Source: Paraburkholderia unamae
Lineage (GTDB): Bacteria; Pseudomonadota; Gammaproteobacteria; Burkholderiales; Burkholderiaceae
Direction: 5' to 3'
Length of the DNA stretch: 64,000 nt
Assembly: GCF_003268775.1 (NCBI RefSeq)
Contig: NZ_QLSU01000040.1
Span: 1-64,000, forward strand
In this document: positions 43,019 to 51,984 of the stretch, one piece after another
How the letters are laid out: every line of letters starts with the position of its first letter
How positions within the stretch are numbered: position 1 is the first letter of the stretch
Made by a program: the position numbers and the translations under genes
The notes under the pieces: generated by a model
Databases searched by the model: none
What the model was told of the DNA's origin: nothing
The model's input: only the letters and a program-made list of their open reading frames with translations

Positions 43019-45165
43019 AGCGGCCCGCCTGGTTCGCCCGCCCGCACGACGCCGATGAAAACGCGCGCCCCGCGAGCCATCGCACGACGCTCGCGGGCGG
43101 TCTGCTGGTCGTGCTCGTGCTGTGCGCGGCGGCCTTCGTGAACGTCTGGCAAAGCCGCGGCGCTACGCTCGCCGAAGGGCAGCGCGCGTTGCAGCTCGTC
43201 GCGCAGGTGTGGGCCGGGCAGGTCGGGCAGACGCTCGACCGGATGCCGGGCACGCCCCCCGTCTACGCGCGCGGCGAGTGCGAAGCGCTGCTCGCCGGGC
43301 TCGCACAGGTTGCGCGCGACGAACAGCTGTCGCTTGCGATCGAGGGCACCGGCGAGGCTCGCGCGTTCGCCTGTGAAATCGCCACCGAACGCGCAACGCA
43401 GGCCGCTGCCGCCCCGTTGACCGCGCGCGTGGCCGTGCCGGGCCATCCGCTCGTCGTCGAAGTCGGCCGTTCGCGCGCGCAGGTGCTAGGCGGCTGGCGC
43501 AGCACCACGCGCGCCACGCTCGCGCGCACGTTCGCGATCTCGGCGTTCGTGCTCGTGCTGCTTTATCTGCTGATGCGCCAGGTGCGCCGCCAGGACCGCG
43601 CGCATGCCGGTTTGCGCGCGGGCGAGCAGCGGTGGCGCGCCGTGTTCGACAACGCGCCGGTCGGCATCGTCATGCTCTTGCCCAATCAGCCGTACATGGT
43701 CGCGAATCCGGCTTTCTGCCGCATGGTCGGCTATACGCTGGAGGCGCTGCACGGGCTCGCGCCCGACGACATCACGCACCCCGACGACGTCGCGCTCACG
43801 CGCGCCAAGGTGGCGGAACTGGAGCGCGGCGCGCGCTCGCACGTGACGTTCGGCAAGCGCTACGTGCACCGCGACGGCACGGTGATCTGGACGGAAATGA
43901 GCATTTCGCGGCTGTCCGCTTCGGGCGAACTCGACGGCATGCTGGTGGCCGTCATCGACGACGTGAGCGCGCGCCGCGCCGCCGAAGCCGAGCGGCTGCG
44001 TCTCGAAGCGCAACTGCGCCAGGCGCAGAAGCTCGAAGCGCTCGGGACGTTCGCGGGCGGCATCGCGCACGACTTCAACAATATTCTCAGCGCGATTCTG
44101 GGCTATGGCGAACGCGTTTTCGCCGCGCTGCCCGCCGATTCGCCCGCGCGCCGCGACGCGCAGCAGGTGCTCAACGCGGGCACGCGCGCGAGCCAGCTGG
44201 TCGAGCGCATTCTCGCGTTCAGCCGCAGCGGCATGGCGGCGCGGCTGCCGGTCCATGTCGCCTCGGTGGTGGAGGAAACCGTCGATCTGTTCAAGGCGCA
44301 GGTGCCGCGCGGCGTGCGCATCGCATTGCGCATCGACGCGCCCGACGCCGTCGTGCAGGGCGATCCCACGCATCTGCATCAGGTCGTCATGAATTTGTGC
44401 AGCAACGCGCTGCACGCGCTGGAGGGGCCAGGCGCGATCACGGTTTCGGTCGATGAGAGCGACATGAGCGATGTGAGCGGCGCCGTTGCCGCGCCGCCAG
44501 CGTCGCGTTACGTGCGCATCGGCGTGGCCGACACCGGCGCGGGCATCGCGCCCGAGGTGCGCGAGCGGATCTTCGATCCGTTCTTCACGACGCGCCGGCG
44601 CGGCGCGGGCACCGGACTCGGGCTCTCGCTCGTCGACGGCATCGTGAAGGAGTATGGCGGGGTGATCGACGTGCAGAGCGCGCCCGGCGAGGGCGCGTGC
44701 TTTTTCATCTATCTGCCGATCGCGCAGGCGTTCTCCCGCGACGCGCGCGCCGCCGCAGGCGACGAGCGTGAGGCGGCCGCGCGTGCGCCGCAAGGCAACG
44801 GCGAAACGATCCTGCTGGTGGACGACGAGCGCACGCTCGTCGAACTCGGCGAGGAATGGCTGGCGGAACTCGGTTACGAGCCGGTGGGCTTCGCTTCGCC
44901 GCAGGCGGCGCTCGACGCCTTTCTCAGCGAGCCGCAGCGCTTCGACCTCGTGCTCACCGACCAGACCATGCCGGAGATGAGCGGCATCGAACTGATCGAG
45001 CGGCTGCACGCGCTGCGCCCCGAGCTGCCCGCGTTGCTCGTGAGCGGTTATGGCACGGCGCTGCTCGACGAGGCGGCGCGCGCGGCGGGCGTGCACGCGG
45101 TGCTGAAAAAGCCCGTGAATCGCGAGGCGCTCGGGCGCGCGATCCGCGCGGCGCTGCCGCTATAA
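43015..45165 (+). CDS. Hybrid sensor histidine kinase with PAS and receiver domains
   Basis: This membrane sensor has 716 aa. It has one membrane segment near residues 25-46, a periplasmic loop of about 120 residues and a second segment near 170-190. A PAS domain follows (MLLPNQPYMVANPAFCRMVGY in part), then a HisKA domain with phospho-His in GGIAHDFNNILSAIL, a HATPase with NLCSNALHALEG, DTGAGIA and GTGLGLSLVDGI, and a C-terminal receiver with VDDE and VLTDQTMPEMSG. The signal is unknown. It is likely to pass phosphate to the OmpR-type regulator at 45223, 57 bp downstream. Confidence 0.92.
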   Translation: MKRPAWFARPHDADENARPASHRTTLAGGLLVVLVLCAAAFVNVWQSRGATLAEGQRALQLVAQVWAGQVGQTLDRMPGTPPVYARGECEALLAGLAQVARDEQLSLAIEGTGEARAFACEIATERATQAAAAPLTARVAVPGHPLVVEVGRSRAQVLGGWRSTTRATLARTFAISAFVLVLLYLLMRQVRRQDRAHAGLRAGEQRWRAVFDNAPVGIVMLLPNQPYMVANPAFCRMVGYTLEALHGLAPDDITHPDDVALTRAKVAELERGARSHVTFGKRYVHRDGTVIWTEMSISRLSASGELDGMLVAVIDDVSARRAAEAERLRLEAQLRQAQKLEALGTFAGGIAHDFNNILSAILGYGERVFAALPADSPARRDAQQVLNAGTRASQLVERILAFSRSGMAARLPVHVASVVEETVDLFKAQVPRGVRIALRIDAPDAVVQGDPTHLHQVVMNLCSNALHALEGPGAITVSVDESDMSDVSGAVAAPPASRYVRIGVADTGAGIAPEVRERIFDPFFTTRRRGAGTGLGLSLVDGIVKEYGGVIDVQSAPGEGACFFIYLPIAQAFSRDARAAAGDEREAAARAPQGNGETILLVDDERTLVELGEEWLAELGYEPVGFASPQAALDAFLSEPQRFDLVLTDQTMPEMSGIELIERLHALRPELPALLVSGYGTALLDEAARAAGVHAVLKKPVNREALGRAIRAALPL

Positions 45166-45222
45166 TTTTCAGTCGTCATTGCGCGACCCTACGCAAAAAA
45201 TCAGGCCGAAACCCGTGCTGTC

Positions 45223-45990
45223 ATGAACGAGCCCAACCTGCCCCATATTCTCGTGGTCGACGACGACCCGGCCATTCGCGAACTCATCGCCGCCTATCTC
45301 GTCGAGAACGGCATGCGCGTGAGCGCGGCGGCCAGCGGCAAGGAGATGTCCGTCGCGCTGGCCGAGGAGGCGATCGACCTGGTGATACTCGATCTGCGCA
45401 TGCCGGGCGAGGACGGCATCGAAATCGCCCGGCGCATCCGCGTGCAGTCGGCGTTGCCGATCATCGTGGTGTCCGGTTTGCGCGAGGAGGCCGATCGCGT
45501 GATGGCGCTCGAACTGGGCGCCGACGACTATCTCACCAAGCCCTTCAGCTCGCGCGAATTGCTTGCGCGCGTGCGGGCGCTGCTGCGCCGCGCGAGCGTC
45601 ACGGCGGCCGGCTCGGCGCCCGCCACGGGGCGGCAGATCGATGCGCGCGCGTACCGCTTCGCCGGTTGGGAACTGAATATCGGCACGCGCAAGCTCACGT
45701 CGCCTCGCGGCGAAGTCGTGCCGCTCACCAACGGCGAATTCAGCCTGCTCAATGCGTTTCTGGCCGCGCCGGGCTGCGTGCTCGCGCGCGAGCAGTTGCT
45801 GGAGGCGAGCCGCATGTACGACGACGTGTACGACCGCTCGATCGACGTGCAGATCCTGCGGCTGCGCCGCAAGATCGAGGCGGTGCCCGCGCGGCCCGAG
45901 TTCATCAAGACGGCGCGCGGCGCCGGGTATGTGTTCGCGGCGCCGGTGGAGAAGCTCAGCAACGCCGCGGGCTGGAGCGGCGTGCGCTAA
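45223..45990 (+). CDS. OmpR/PhoB-family response regulator
   Basis: This 255-aa regulator has an N-terminal receiver (VVDDDP, phospho-acceptor Asp in LVILDLRMPGEDG, Lys in YLTKPFSS). A C-terminal winged helix follows (LTNGEFSLLNAFL, REQLLEASR, RSIDVQILRLRRKIE, IKTARGAGYVF). It is the output partner of the preceding hybrid kinase. Targets are not visible; the adjacent FUSC gene and the porin are candidates. Confidence 0.92.
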   Translation: MNEPNLPHILVVDDDPAIRELIAAYLVENGMRVSAAASGKEMSVALAEEAIDLVILDLRMPGEDGIEIARRIRVQSALPIIVVSGLREEADRVMALELGADDYLTKPFSSRELLARVRALLRRASVTAAGSAPATGRQIDARAYRFAGWELNIGTRKLTSPRGEVVPLTNGEFSLLNAFLAAPGCVLAREQLLEASRMYDDVYDRSIDVQILRLRRKIEAVPARPEFIKTARGAGYVFAAPVEKLSNAAGWSGVR

Positions 45991-46014
45991 GGCCGCGCGC
46001 GGGCCAGGGCGGGC

Positions 46015-48225
46015 TCAGTCGAGCACGTCGGGCAACACCATCGACACGGCCAGCGCGCCCTCGATCACCTCATGTTCGATATGACGCGCGAAGAACGAGC
46101 GGGCGCTGCCGGTGGGCTCGGCTTCGGCCTCGGCTTGCAGATGCGCGCGCAGGCTGGCGCGTTCCTCGCGCGTCGCGCGCAGCAGCGCGCTCACCGACTG
46201 CGCGAGCGCGGCGAGACGCGCGCGGTCGGCGGCGTCGAGCGCGGCATCGGCGCCTTCCAGCGGCGACACCACGCCCACGAGCTTGCGCAGACGCAGCATC
46301 AGCACGCTCGCGTGCGCCGCGCGGTGATTCGAACTCAGCGATTCGAGCCGCGTGGCGGCGATCACGGCTTCGAGCGCATCCACCGCGAGGCAGGCCTGCC
46401 TGCGCAGCGCGGCGATCGCACGCGTGTCGCTGTCGCTCGCTTCGGACTTTTCCGCTTTTTCGATGGCTTCCTGCGCTTGCGCCTCGTGGTCCGGCGCGTG
46501 CCCGCGCAGCACCGCCTGCACATAGTCGCTCACGCACGCAAGGGCGCGTGATGCGGCGGGCGCGAGCTTGTGCTGCTCCCACTCGGGCCAGGCGAGAAAG
46601 CTCGCCGCCACGCCCACCGCCACGCCCGCGAGGCTGTTGAGCACGCGCGAGACCGCGAGATCCCACGGCTCGCCAACCGGCGTGCCCAGGTGCGCGACCA
46701 GCACGAAGTGCGAGGTGAGAAAGAGGATGTACGAGACATAGCTCACCGCGCGCGCGGCGAGCGTGCCGGTGGCGAGCGGCAGGATCGCGAGCGCGAGCAG
46801 GATCGGGCTGTGGATCAGGAGCGCGAGCGCCGAGGCGAGCACCGCGCCGAGCATCGTGCCGCCGATGCGCAGGCTCGACACCCTGACCGTTTGCGAGAAG
46901 GTCGGCTGCACGATGAACATGGTCGTGAGCGCGAGCCAGTAACCTTGCTCCGCGCTGCGCCAGCGCGCGAGCGTGACGGCCACCATGGCCGCGAGCGCGA
47001 GGCGCGCGGCGTAGCGCGCGAACACGCCTTGCGTGCGCACTTGCGCGATCACGGCCGCGAAGGCGTCGCGCCACGGCCGGCTCGTGCGCGTGGCGCTCGC
47101 CGGGGCGCCGTGCGTCGCGCCGCGCGTCTCGCTGTCCGCTTCGGCGACCAGGGTGGCGAGGCGCGCGCTCAACGTCATGAACGCGTCGCGCCACGCGCGC
47201 GCATCGCGCGGCGCGTCGGCTGCCAGGGCTTCGGCCTCGACCTGCGAGCGCGCGAGTTCGGCATGTCCGGCATGTTCAACGTGGGCGGCATAGTCGGCGA
47301 AAGGACGCAGGCGCGCGGCGGTCGTGGCGGGGTCGGGCGGCGTGGCGCGGCGCACGTCCAGCGCGCAGGCGTCGATGCCTTCCGCCAGCCGCTTGAGCGT
47401 GGCGGCGATCAGGTCGAGCGTGGCGCGCTCCACGGCCGGTTGCGGCGCGCGCCGCCTGCTGTGCAACAGGCTTTCGATCCCGGCGAGCAACGCCATGGCC
47501 TGTTCGGCGTCGGCCAGCCAGCGGCGGCAGCCAGGCGCGACTTCGCCGGGCGCGGCCGTGATCGCGGCGCTCATGGCGTCGAGCGCGGTGCGCAGTTCCG
47601 CACGGCTCGCCGCCGCGCCGTGGCGAAGATCGGGCGTTTGCGCGAGCTTGCTCACATAGGAGCCCAACGCGTAGAGCCAGGCAAATGTCGCGGCGCGTAC
47701 ACGCGTATCGGCGCTGTATTGCCAGAGCGCGAGATTGCAGGCGATGGCCCAGAGCCCGCCGCCAAGAAAGAAAACGGCATAGTCGAGCGCGGCTTGGGCG
47801 CCATGCACCGGGAACGCCGCGCACACCGCGAAGGCGGTCGCGGCGAGCAAGCCGCGCAGCCCCGGCAGCGCGCCCCGGCAGCGCACCAGCGCGCCGAGCC
47901 ACGCGCTCACGCCCGCGAGCGCGACGGCTAAGCCGGGCACCGCGCCCGCCGCGATCGCGCAGCCCGCGGCGAGCGCACCGAGCACCGCGAACACGAGCCC
48001 CTGCGTCATACGCTGGCGCGGCCGCGTGCCCGAGTCGTCGCACAGGCAGGTCCAGAATGCGGCGATCGCCGACCAGCAGAGCAGCGGCTCGTGCCAGGCC
48101 GCCGCGAGCACGGCGGGCGCGGCGCAGATCAACCCGCCGCGTACCGATTCGGCGAACGGCAGCCGGTGACGGCCGTGCGAAATGGAGCGCAGGAGGGCGG
48201 CGCGGGCGTCCATCGAGAAGATCAT
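46015..48225 (-). CDS. FUSC-family inner-membrane protein (aromatic-acid efflux type)
   Basis: This 736-aa membrane protein has two hydrophobic blocks (about residues 25-175 and 400-560) separated by a soluble helical region, the layout of FusC/AaeB/YccS proteins. VSSLRIGGTMLGAVLASALALL and GYWLALTTMFIVQPTFSQTV are typical of the C-terminal FUSC block. It probably exports aromatic or other weak acids. GAGG lies before the ATG at 48225. The gap to lutC upstream is only 16 bp, so it may be co-transcribed with lutABC, an unusual pairing. Confidence 0.85.
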   Translation of the reverse strand: MIFSMDARAALLRSISHGRHRLPFAESVRGGLICAAPAVLAAAWHEPLLCWSAIAAFWTCLCDDSGTRPRQRMTQGLVFAVLGALAAGCAIAAGAVPGLAVALAGVSAWLGALVRCRGALPGLRGLLAATAFAVCAAFPVHGAQAALDYAVFFLGGGLWAIACNLALWQYSADTRVRAATFAWLYALGSYVSKLAQTPDLRHGAAASRAELRTALDAMSAAITAAPGEVAPGCRRWLADAEQAMALLAGIESLLHSRRRAPQPAVERATLDLIAATLKRLAEGIDACALDVRRATPPDPATTAARLRPFADYAAHVEHAGHAELARSQVEAEALAADAPRDARAWRDAFMTLSARLATLVAEADSETRGATHGAPASATRTSRPWRDAFAAVIAQVRTQGVFARYAARLALAAMVAVTLARWRSAEQGYWLALTTMFIVQPTFSQTVRVSSLRIGGTMLGAVLASALALLIHSPILLALAILPLATGTLAARAVSYVSYILFLTSHFVLVAHLGTPVGEPWDLAVSRVLNSLAGVAVGVAASFLAWPEWEQHKLAPAASRALACVSDYVQAVLRGHAPDHEAQAQEAIEKAEKSEASDSDTRAIAALRRQACLAVDALEAVIAATRLESLSSNHRAAHASVLMLRLRKLVGVVSPLEGADAALDAADRARLAALAQSVSALLRATREERASLRAHLQAEAEAEPTGSARSFFARHIEHEVIEGALAVSMVLPDVLD

Positions 48226-48241
48226 GCGCGGCCTCGTGAGA

Positions 48242-48841
48242 CTAGCTTGCCGCGCGCGGCTGGCGCACGGGCACGATGGTCAGCGAGCGGATGCCCTGTG
48301 CGCCGCGAATCAGCACGCCTTCGATGTCGGCGGTGGCCGACGGCCCGCTCATGAGCACCGCATAGCGGGACTCGAAGAACTCGCGCCGCCGGTAGGCGTG
48401 ATGCAGATTGCTCACGATCTGATCGGGATCGAGCAGCGCGACCAGGTGCTGCGGGAGATAGCCGAGCGCATTCACGCGATACTCGTGCTCGCTCAGCCAG
48501 ATCGAGCCGGTTTCCGCGACCGCGAATGCGGGCCGCACCACGCCCACGTCCACGTCTTCGAGATCGTGCGGGCGGGCGATCGTTGCCAGGTCGCGCGTGC
48601 CGCGCACTTCGGGCGTGGCCGAGCAGATCACGCGCGCGGACGCAAAGCGCGTGCGAATGAAGGCGTCGAGATCGCCGTCGGCGGGCGGCTCGCACCATAC
48701 GCCGCCCAGTCGCGCGAGCGAGGTCTTGAAGGTGTCGAGCACGGCCTCGGGCGGTATGTCGTACAGAGGGACGGCGGGCAGCGGACGCGCGGCGCGCTCC
48801 ACCTCGCGCAAACGGGAAAGAATGGCTTCGCGGCTACTCAT
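48242..48841 (-). CDS. lutC: Lactate utilisation protein C (LutC/YkgG, LUD domain)
   Basis: This 199-aa LUD-domain protein is part of the LutABC L-lactate oxidation complex. The family pattern is seen in FAVAETGSIWLSEHEYRVNALGYLPQHLVALLDPDQIV and in the end GAQGIRSLTIVPVR. The ATG overlaps the lutB stop by 4 bp. The role is assigned from the family and the complete A-B-C order. Confidence 0.88.
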   Translation of the reverse strand: MSSREAILSRLREVERAARPLPAVPLYDIPPEAVLDTFKTSLARLGGVWCEPPADGDLDAFIRTRFASARVICSATPEVRGTRDLATIARPHDLEDVDVGVVRPAFAVAETGSIWLSEHEYRVNALGYLPQHLVALLDPDQIVSNLHHAYRRREFFESRYAVLMSGPSATADIEGVLIRGAQGIRSLTIVPVRQPRAAS

Positions 48842-50220
48842 GGCTTGTTCCTCTTGTTGTGCTTCAGATACCAGTCGCGGAAGGTTTCCTTCGGCGCCTC
48901 GGGTAGCTCGCGCTGCTTGCCCCATGCGTTGAGCGGATTGTAGAGCACCGCGCGCGGCAACGTCGCCACCGCTTTGCCCGCGCCCTTGATCGCCGCGCGA
49001 TACAGCTTCGGATGCGCGAGCACTTTGCCCGCGACCTTCATGGCTTCGCGCTTGACGAAGGGCAGTTCGTGCTGTTCGGCGATGATCTGCCGCCATTTGT
49101 AGATCTGTTCGTGAATATTGATCTTCACGGGGCAGACGTTGGTGCAACTGCCGTTGAGCGTCGAGGCGAACGGCAGCGAGCTGTACTTCTTCAGGTCGAA
49201 GGTGGGATTGATGATCGCGCCGATCGGCCCGGAATACACGCCGCCATAGCTCAGGCCGCTGCTGCGCCGGTACACCGGGCAGGTGTTCATGCAGGCGCCG
49301 CAGCGAATGCATTTGAGCGAGTACCAGAAGTCGTCCATCGCGAGGCGCGCCGAGCGGCCGTTGTCGACCAGCACGAAGTGCATCTCGCCGCCGTCGCGCG
49401 GGCCGCGAAAATGCGAGGTGTATTGCGTGATGGGCGAGCCGAGCGCATTGCGCGAGAGCATGCGGATAAATACGCCGAGATGTTCGAGCTTGGGAATGAG
49501 CTTCTCGATGCCGATCGAGGCGATATGCAGCGGCGGCACGTTGGCGCTCAGGTCGGCATTGCCTTCGTTGGTGCAGACGGTGATGCCGCCCGTTTCCGCG
49601 ACCGCGAAATTGCAGCCCGTCATGCCCGCGTCGGCGCGCAGAATGCGCGGGCGCGTGGCCTGGCGCTGCGCTTCGGCCAGCTTCGGAATGTCGCTTTCGT
49701 TCGGGTCGGTGCCGTAGTTCTGCGCGAAGGTTTTCGCCACGTCGGTCGCGAGCTTGTGCACGGCGGGCACGACGATATGCGAGGGCATCTGGTCGTCGAG
49801 CTGCTGGATCTGCTCGCCGAGATCGGTCTCCACCACGGCAATGCCGCGCGCCTCCAGATACGGGCGCATTTCGCATTCCTCAGTGAGCATCGACTTGCTT
49901 TTCACGAGCAGCCGCGCGCCGCGCGCGCTGAGAATCTCGTGGACGATGCGGTTGTGTTCCTCCGCGTCCTTCGCCCAGTGCACGACGACGCCGTTGGCCG
50001 TGGCGTTGCGCTCGAATTCCTCCAGATAGTCGGGCAAATGGGTCAGCGTGTGCTCCTTGATCGCGGACGCGAGCGAGCGCAGTTCCTCCCATTCGGCAAT
50101 GCCGTGCACCTCGACGTCGCGCGCGGAGCGCAAATCCCACAGGCGCTTGTCGTGAAACGCAATGTGCTTTTCGTCGGCGATGAACTGCTTCGAATACCCC
50201 GCATGATCGACGCGCTTCAT
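48838..50220 (-). CDS. lutB: Lactate utilisation iron-sulfur protein B (LutB)
   Basis: This 460-aa iron-sulfur protein has an LUD domain at the N terminus (SKSMLTEECEMRPYLEARG and AVAETGGITVCTNEGN). A ferredoxin-type [4Fe-4S] region follows with CIRCGACMNTCPVYR and a second set in NGSCTNVCPVKI (about residues 300-365). The ATG at 50220 overlaps the lutA stop by 4 bp. It should carry electrons during L-lactate oxidation to pyruvate. Confidence 0.92.
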   Translation of the reverse strand: MKRVDHAGYSKQFIADEKHIAFHDKRLWDLRSARDVEVHGIAEWEELRSLASAIKEHTLTHLPDYLEEFERNATANGVVVHWAKDAEEHNRIVHEILSARGARLLVKSKSMLTEECEMRPYLEARGIAVVETDLGEQIQQLDDQMPSHIVVPAVHKLATDVAKTFAQNYGTDPNESDIPKLAEAQRQATRPRILRADAGMTGCNFAVAETGGITVCTNEGNADLSANVPPLHIASIGIEKLIPKLEHLGVFIRMLSRNALGSPITQYTSHFRGPRDGGEMHFVLVDNGRSARLAMDDFWYSLKCIRCGACMNTCPVYRRSSGLSYGGVYSGPIGAIINPTFDLKKYSSLPFASTLNGSCTNVCPVKINIHEQIYKWRQIIAEQHELPFVKREAMKVAGKVLAHPKLYRAAIKGAGKAVATLPRAVLYNPLNAWGKQRELPEAPKETFRDWYLKHNKRNKP

Positions 50221-50960
50221 GCCGTTGCTCCGTTGAGAATCTGTGCGATGTGGATGAACTTCAGACCGAGGCCCAGGCGCTCCGAGCAGCCTTTCTGATG
50301 CATCAGGCACGACGAATCCGCCGAGACGATGTATTCGGCGCCGTTGCGCTTGTGGTCGCGCACCTTGTCGCCGCCCATGCGCGCGGAAACGGGTTCCTCC
50401 GACACGCAGAACGTGCCGCCGAAGCCGCAGCATTCGTCGGGGCGATCGGGGTGAATGAATTCGATGCCCTTGACGTTTTGCAGCAGCGCAAGCGGCTTGG
50501 AGAAGAACGGCTCGTCGATTTCCGACGTGCTGGCGGTGTGAAGACCGCGCAGCGTGCCGCAACTGTTGTGCAGCCCGACCTTGTGCGGAAACGACGCCCA
50601 CGGGAATGCGCGCACGTTGAGCACGTCGTGGATGAATTCCACCAGCTCGAACGTACGGCGGCGCACCGCGAGGGTGTCGCGCGACTGGTCGGCCGCGGTC
50701 AAGTGGTCGCGCACGTGATGCACGCAACTGCCGCTTGGCGAAACGATGTAATCGTAGCCCGTGAAATTGCGCACGAAGAGATTCTCCGTGGCGGCGGCCT
50801 CTTTTTCGCAGCCGCTGTTGCCCATCGGCTGGCCGCAGCAGGTCTGATCCAACGGATAGTCCACCGTGCAGCCCAGACGCTCCAGCAGTTGCAAGGTGGC
50901 GACGCCCACTTCGGGGAAGAAGGCGTCGATGAAACACGGAATAAACAGCGCGACTTTCAT
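50217..50960 (-). CDS. lutA: Lactate utilisation protein A, CCG-domain Fe-S protein (LutA)
   Basis: This 247-aa protein has two cysteine-rich CCG domains, QTCCGQPMGNSGC and DECCGFGGTFCV, typical of LutA/GlpC/HdrB-like subunits. It is the first gene of the lutABC operon. GAGGAG sits upstream of the ATG. The promoter must lie in 50961-51134; I see no regulator gene of the LutR type nearby. Confidence 0.92.
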   Translation of the reverse strand: MKVALFIPCFIDAFFPEVGVATLQLLERLGCTVDYPLDQTCCGQPMGNSGCEKEAAATENLFVRNFTGYDYIVSPSGSCVHHVRDHLTAADQSRDTLAVRRRTFELVEFIHDVLNVRAFPWASFPHKVGLHNSCGTLRGLHTASTSEIDEPFFSKPLALLQNVKGIEFIHPDRPDECCGFGGTFCVSEEPVSARMGGDKVRDHKRNGAEYIVSADSSCLMHQKGCSERLGLGLKFIHIAQILNGATA

Positions 50961-51134
50961 TGCATCGGCTCCTCGAACAAAGCCTGCGCATGCGGGCGGC
51001 GCGGCCCGGCGCAGGCGTGATCGAGAGTGTGCAAGCGCGCGATTGCGCCCGCATTTCGAGGCGGGCCGCGCGCATTACATCTGTAACGCGGCATGTAACC
51101 GGGTGGCCGCGCGAGTGTCGCCGGCCCATGACCG

Positions 51135-51152
51135 CTAGTTCCGATCGGACAA
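51135..51152. repeat. 18-bp direct repeat with palindrome, copy 1
   Basis: CTAGTTCCGATCGGACAA occurs here and again exactly at 51736-51753. It contains the perfect palindrome TCCGATCGGA. Both copies lie about 76-78 bp before similar candidate RNA start points, so they look like shared regulator-binding sites rather than chance repeats. Confidence 0.7.
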
Positions 51153-51212
51153 TTACGGTCTCCTTGCGCATGGAAGACCGGATAGCGCGGGTTGGCGTGG
51201 TAGTTTGGATGC

Positions 51213-51299
51213 TCTCTCGCTGACGGGCTTCGGCTACCGGTTGCCGCCCGTCAGTCCCCTCGCCGCACCGCCGTTGGCGACGGTGCGGCGCCTTTTTTT
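51213..51299 (+). ncRNA. Candidate small RNA or terminated leader, unit 1
   Basis: A predicted transcript of about 87 nt begins near GATGCTCTC, next to a weak -10-like TAGTTT at 51201. It forms a strong hairpin, CTGACGGGC with GCCCGTCAG (51220-51254), then a strong intrinsic terminator. Its end carries the CCGCCCGTCAG segment, also present in unit 2. It lies 44 bp before the gene at 51343, so it could be an attenuating leader instead of a free RNA. Confidence 0.5.
51261..51299 (+). terminator. Intrinsic terminator, unit 1
   Basis: CGCCGCACCG pairs perfectly with CGGTGCGGCG (10-bp stem, 10-nt loop), followed by CC and seven T residues. This is among the clearest Rho-independent terminators in the window, yet it lies upstream of the small gene at 51343 rather than after a gene. 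Confidence 0.85.
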
Positions 51300-51342
51300 C
51301 GGCTGCGCAAATTCGACGGACGCCCCGGCAGAGGAAAGCACT

Positions 51343-51732
51343 ATGGACGACCACGGCATCGTGAAGAACGCGCATCTGCGCAATGCAATCGATCATGCCC
51401 GGCGGCAGATCGATGCGCTCGACCCCAAAGATCCGCAGCAGGGGCTTTGGCGGCGCTCCTGGGAAGAGAAGGTCGAACAGTGGACCGAATGGCAGAACGG
51501 CGAGCCCGCGCCTTTCGAAGAGGAAATCTCGCGCGTGCTCGACGTCAATGCGAACGCCGAGGCCGAGATTCAGCAGCGGCGCGCGCGCATGGCCGCGCTG
51601 GAGACACTGCTCGCAACCGAGACGAACCCGCGCCACCGCCTGATGGCGGAGCAGGAAATGCAGATGCATGCGCGCAACATCGCGGAACTCGCGGCGTTGA
51701 ACGAGCGCTTCAAGCAAGCGCTCGATCTTTAG
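51343..51732 (+). CDS. Small hypothetical protein, helical (129 aa)
   Basis: I do not recognise this protein. The ATG at 51343 is preceded by GAGGAAAG. The 129 residues are highly charged and mostly helical: NAHLRNAIDHARRQIDALDP, then WEEKVEQWTEWQNGEP and a long C-terminal Glu/Ala/Arg helix likely to form a coiled coil. There is no membrane segment or signal peptide. It is flanked by two related candidate RNA units and has no partner gene on its strand. Either read-through of the upstream terminator or a promoter in 51300-51342 must express it. Confidence 0.65.
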   Translation: MDDHGIVKNAHLRNAIDHARRQIDALDPKDPQQGLWRRSWEEKVEQWTEWQNGEPAPFEEEISRVLDVNANAEAEIQQRRARMAALETLLATETNPRHRLMAEQEMQMHARNIAELAALNERFKQALDL

Positions 51733-51735
51733 GCC

Positions 51736-51753
51736 CTAGTTCCGATCGGACAA
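51736..51753. repeat. 18-bp direct repeat with palindrome, copy 2
   Basis: An exact copy of CTAGTTCCGATCGGACAA, 601 bp downstream of copy 1. It starts 4 bp after the stop codon of the small gene and upstream of candidate RNA unit 2. Confidence 0.7.
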
Positions 51754-51811
51754 AGCCGTTCACATTCCGGCAGAAGGCTGGACCGCGCCGCACCGCATGT
51801 TAGCCTCGAAG

Positions 51812-51897
51812 CTCTCCCAGTTGATGGGTATCAGGAGCGAGAGTCCCGCCCGTCAGCTTGTTGGCCGCACCGGGGCAAGTCCGGTGCGGCGTTTTTT
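51812..51897 (+). ncRNA. Candidate small RNA, unit 2
   Basis: A predicted transcript of about 86 nt starts near CGAAGCTCTC, after TTAGCC at 51800-51805 as a possible -10. CTCTC pairs with GAGAG (51812-51816 with 51839-51843), enclosing CCCA/TGGG. A single-stranded CCCGCCCGTCAG segment and a strong terminator follow. Order, spacing and several sequence blocks match unit 1. No coding gene follows on the same strand before the convergent genes, which favours a free RNA. Confidence 0.55.
51864..51897 (+). terminator. Intrinsic terminator, unit 2
   Basis: GCCGCACCGG pairs perfectly with CCGGTGCGGC (10-bp stem, 7-nt loop), followed by G and six T residues. The stem core CCGCACCG/CGGTGCGG is identical to that of unit 1. 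Confidence 0.85.
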
Positions 51898-51984
51898 CGT
51901 GTGGTGGCCGTGCGTTATTCACCATCGTGCTGACTCGCCATCGATCGATCCCCGCCGCCGCACGCTGGCGTCATGTTCCGCGCC

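Noticed and set aside
51205..51342. A longer start for the small gene at 51343
   Set aside because: It would translate through a strong hairpin and the intrinsic terminator, has no ribosome site, and the extension has atypical composition.
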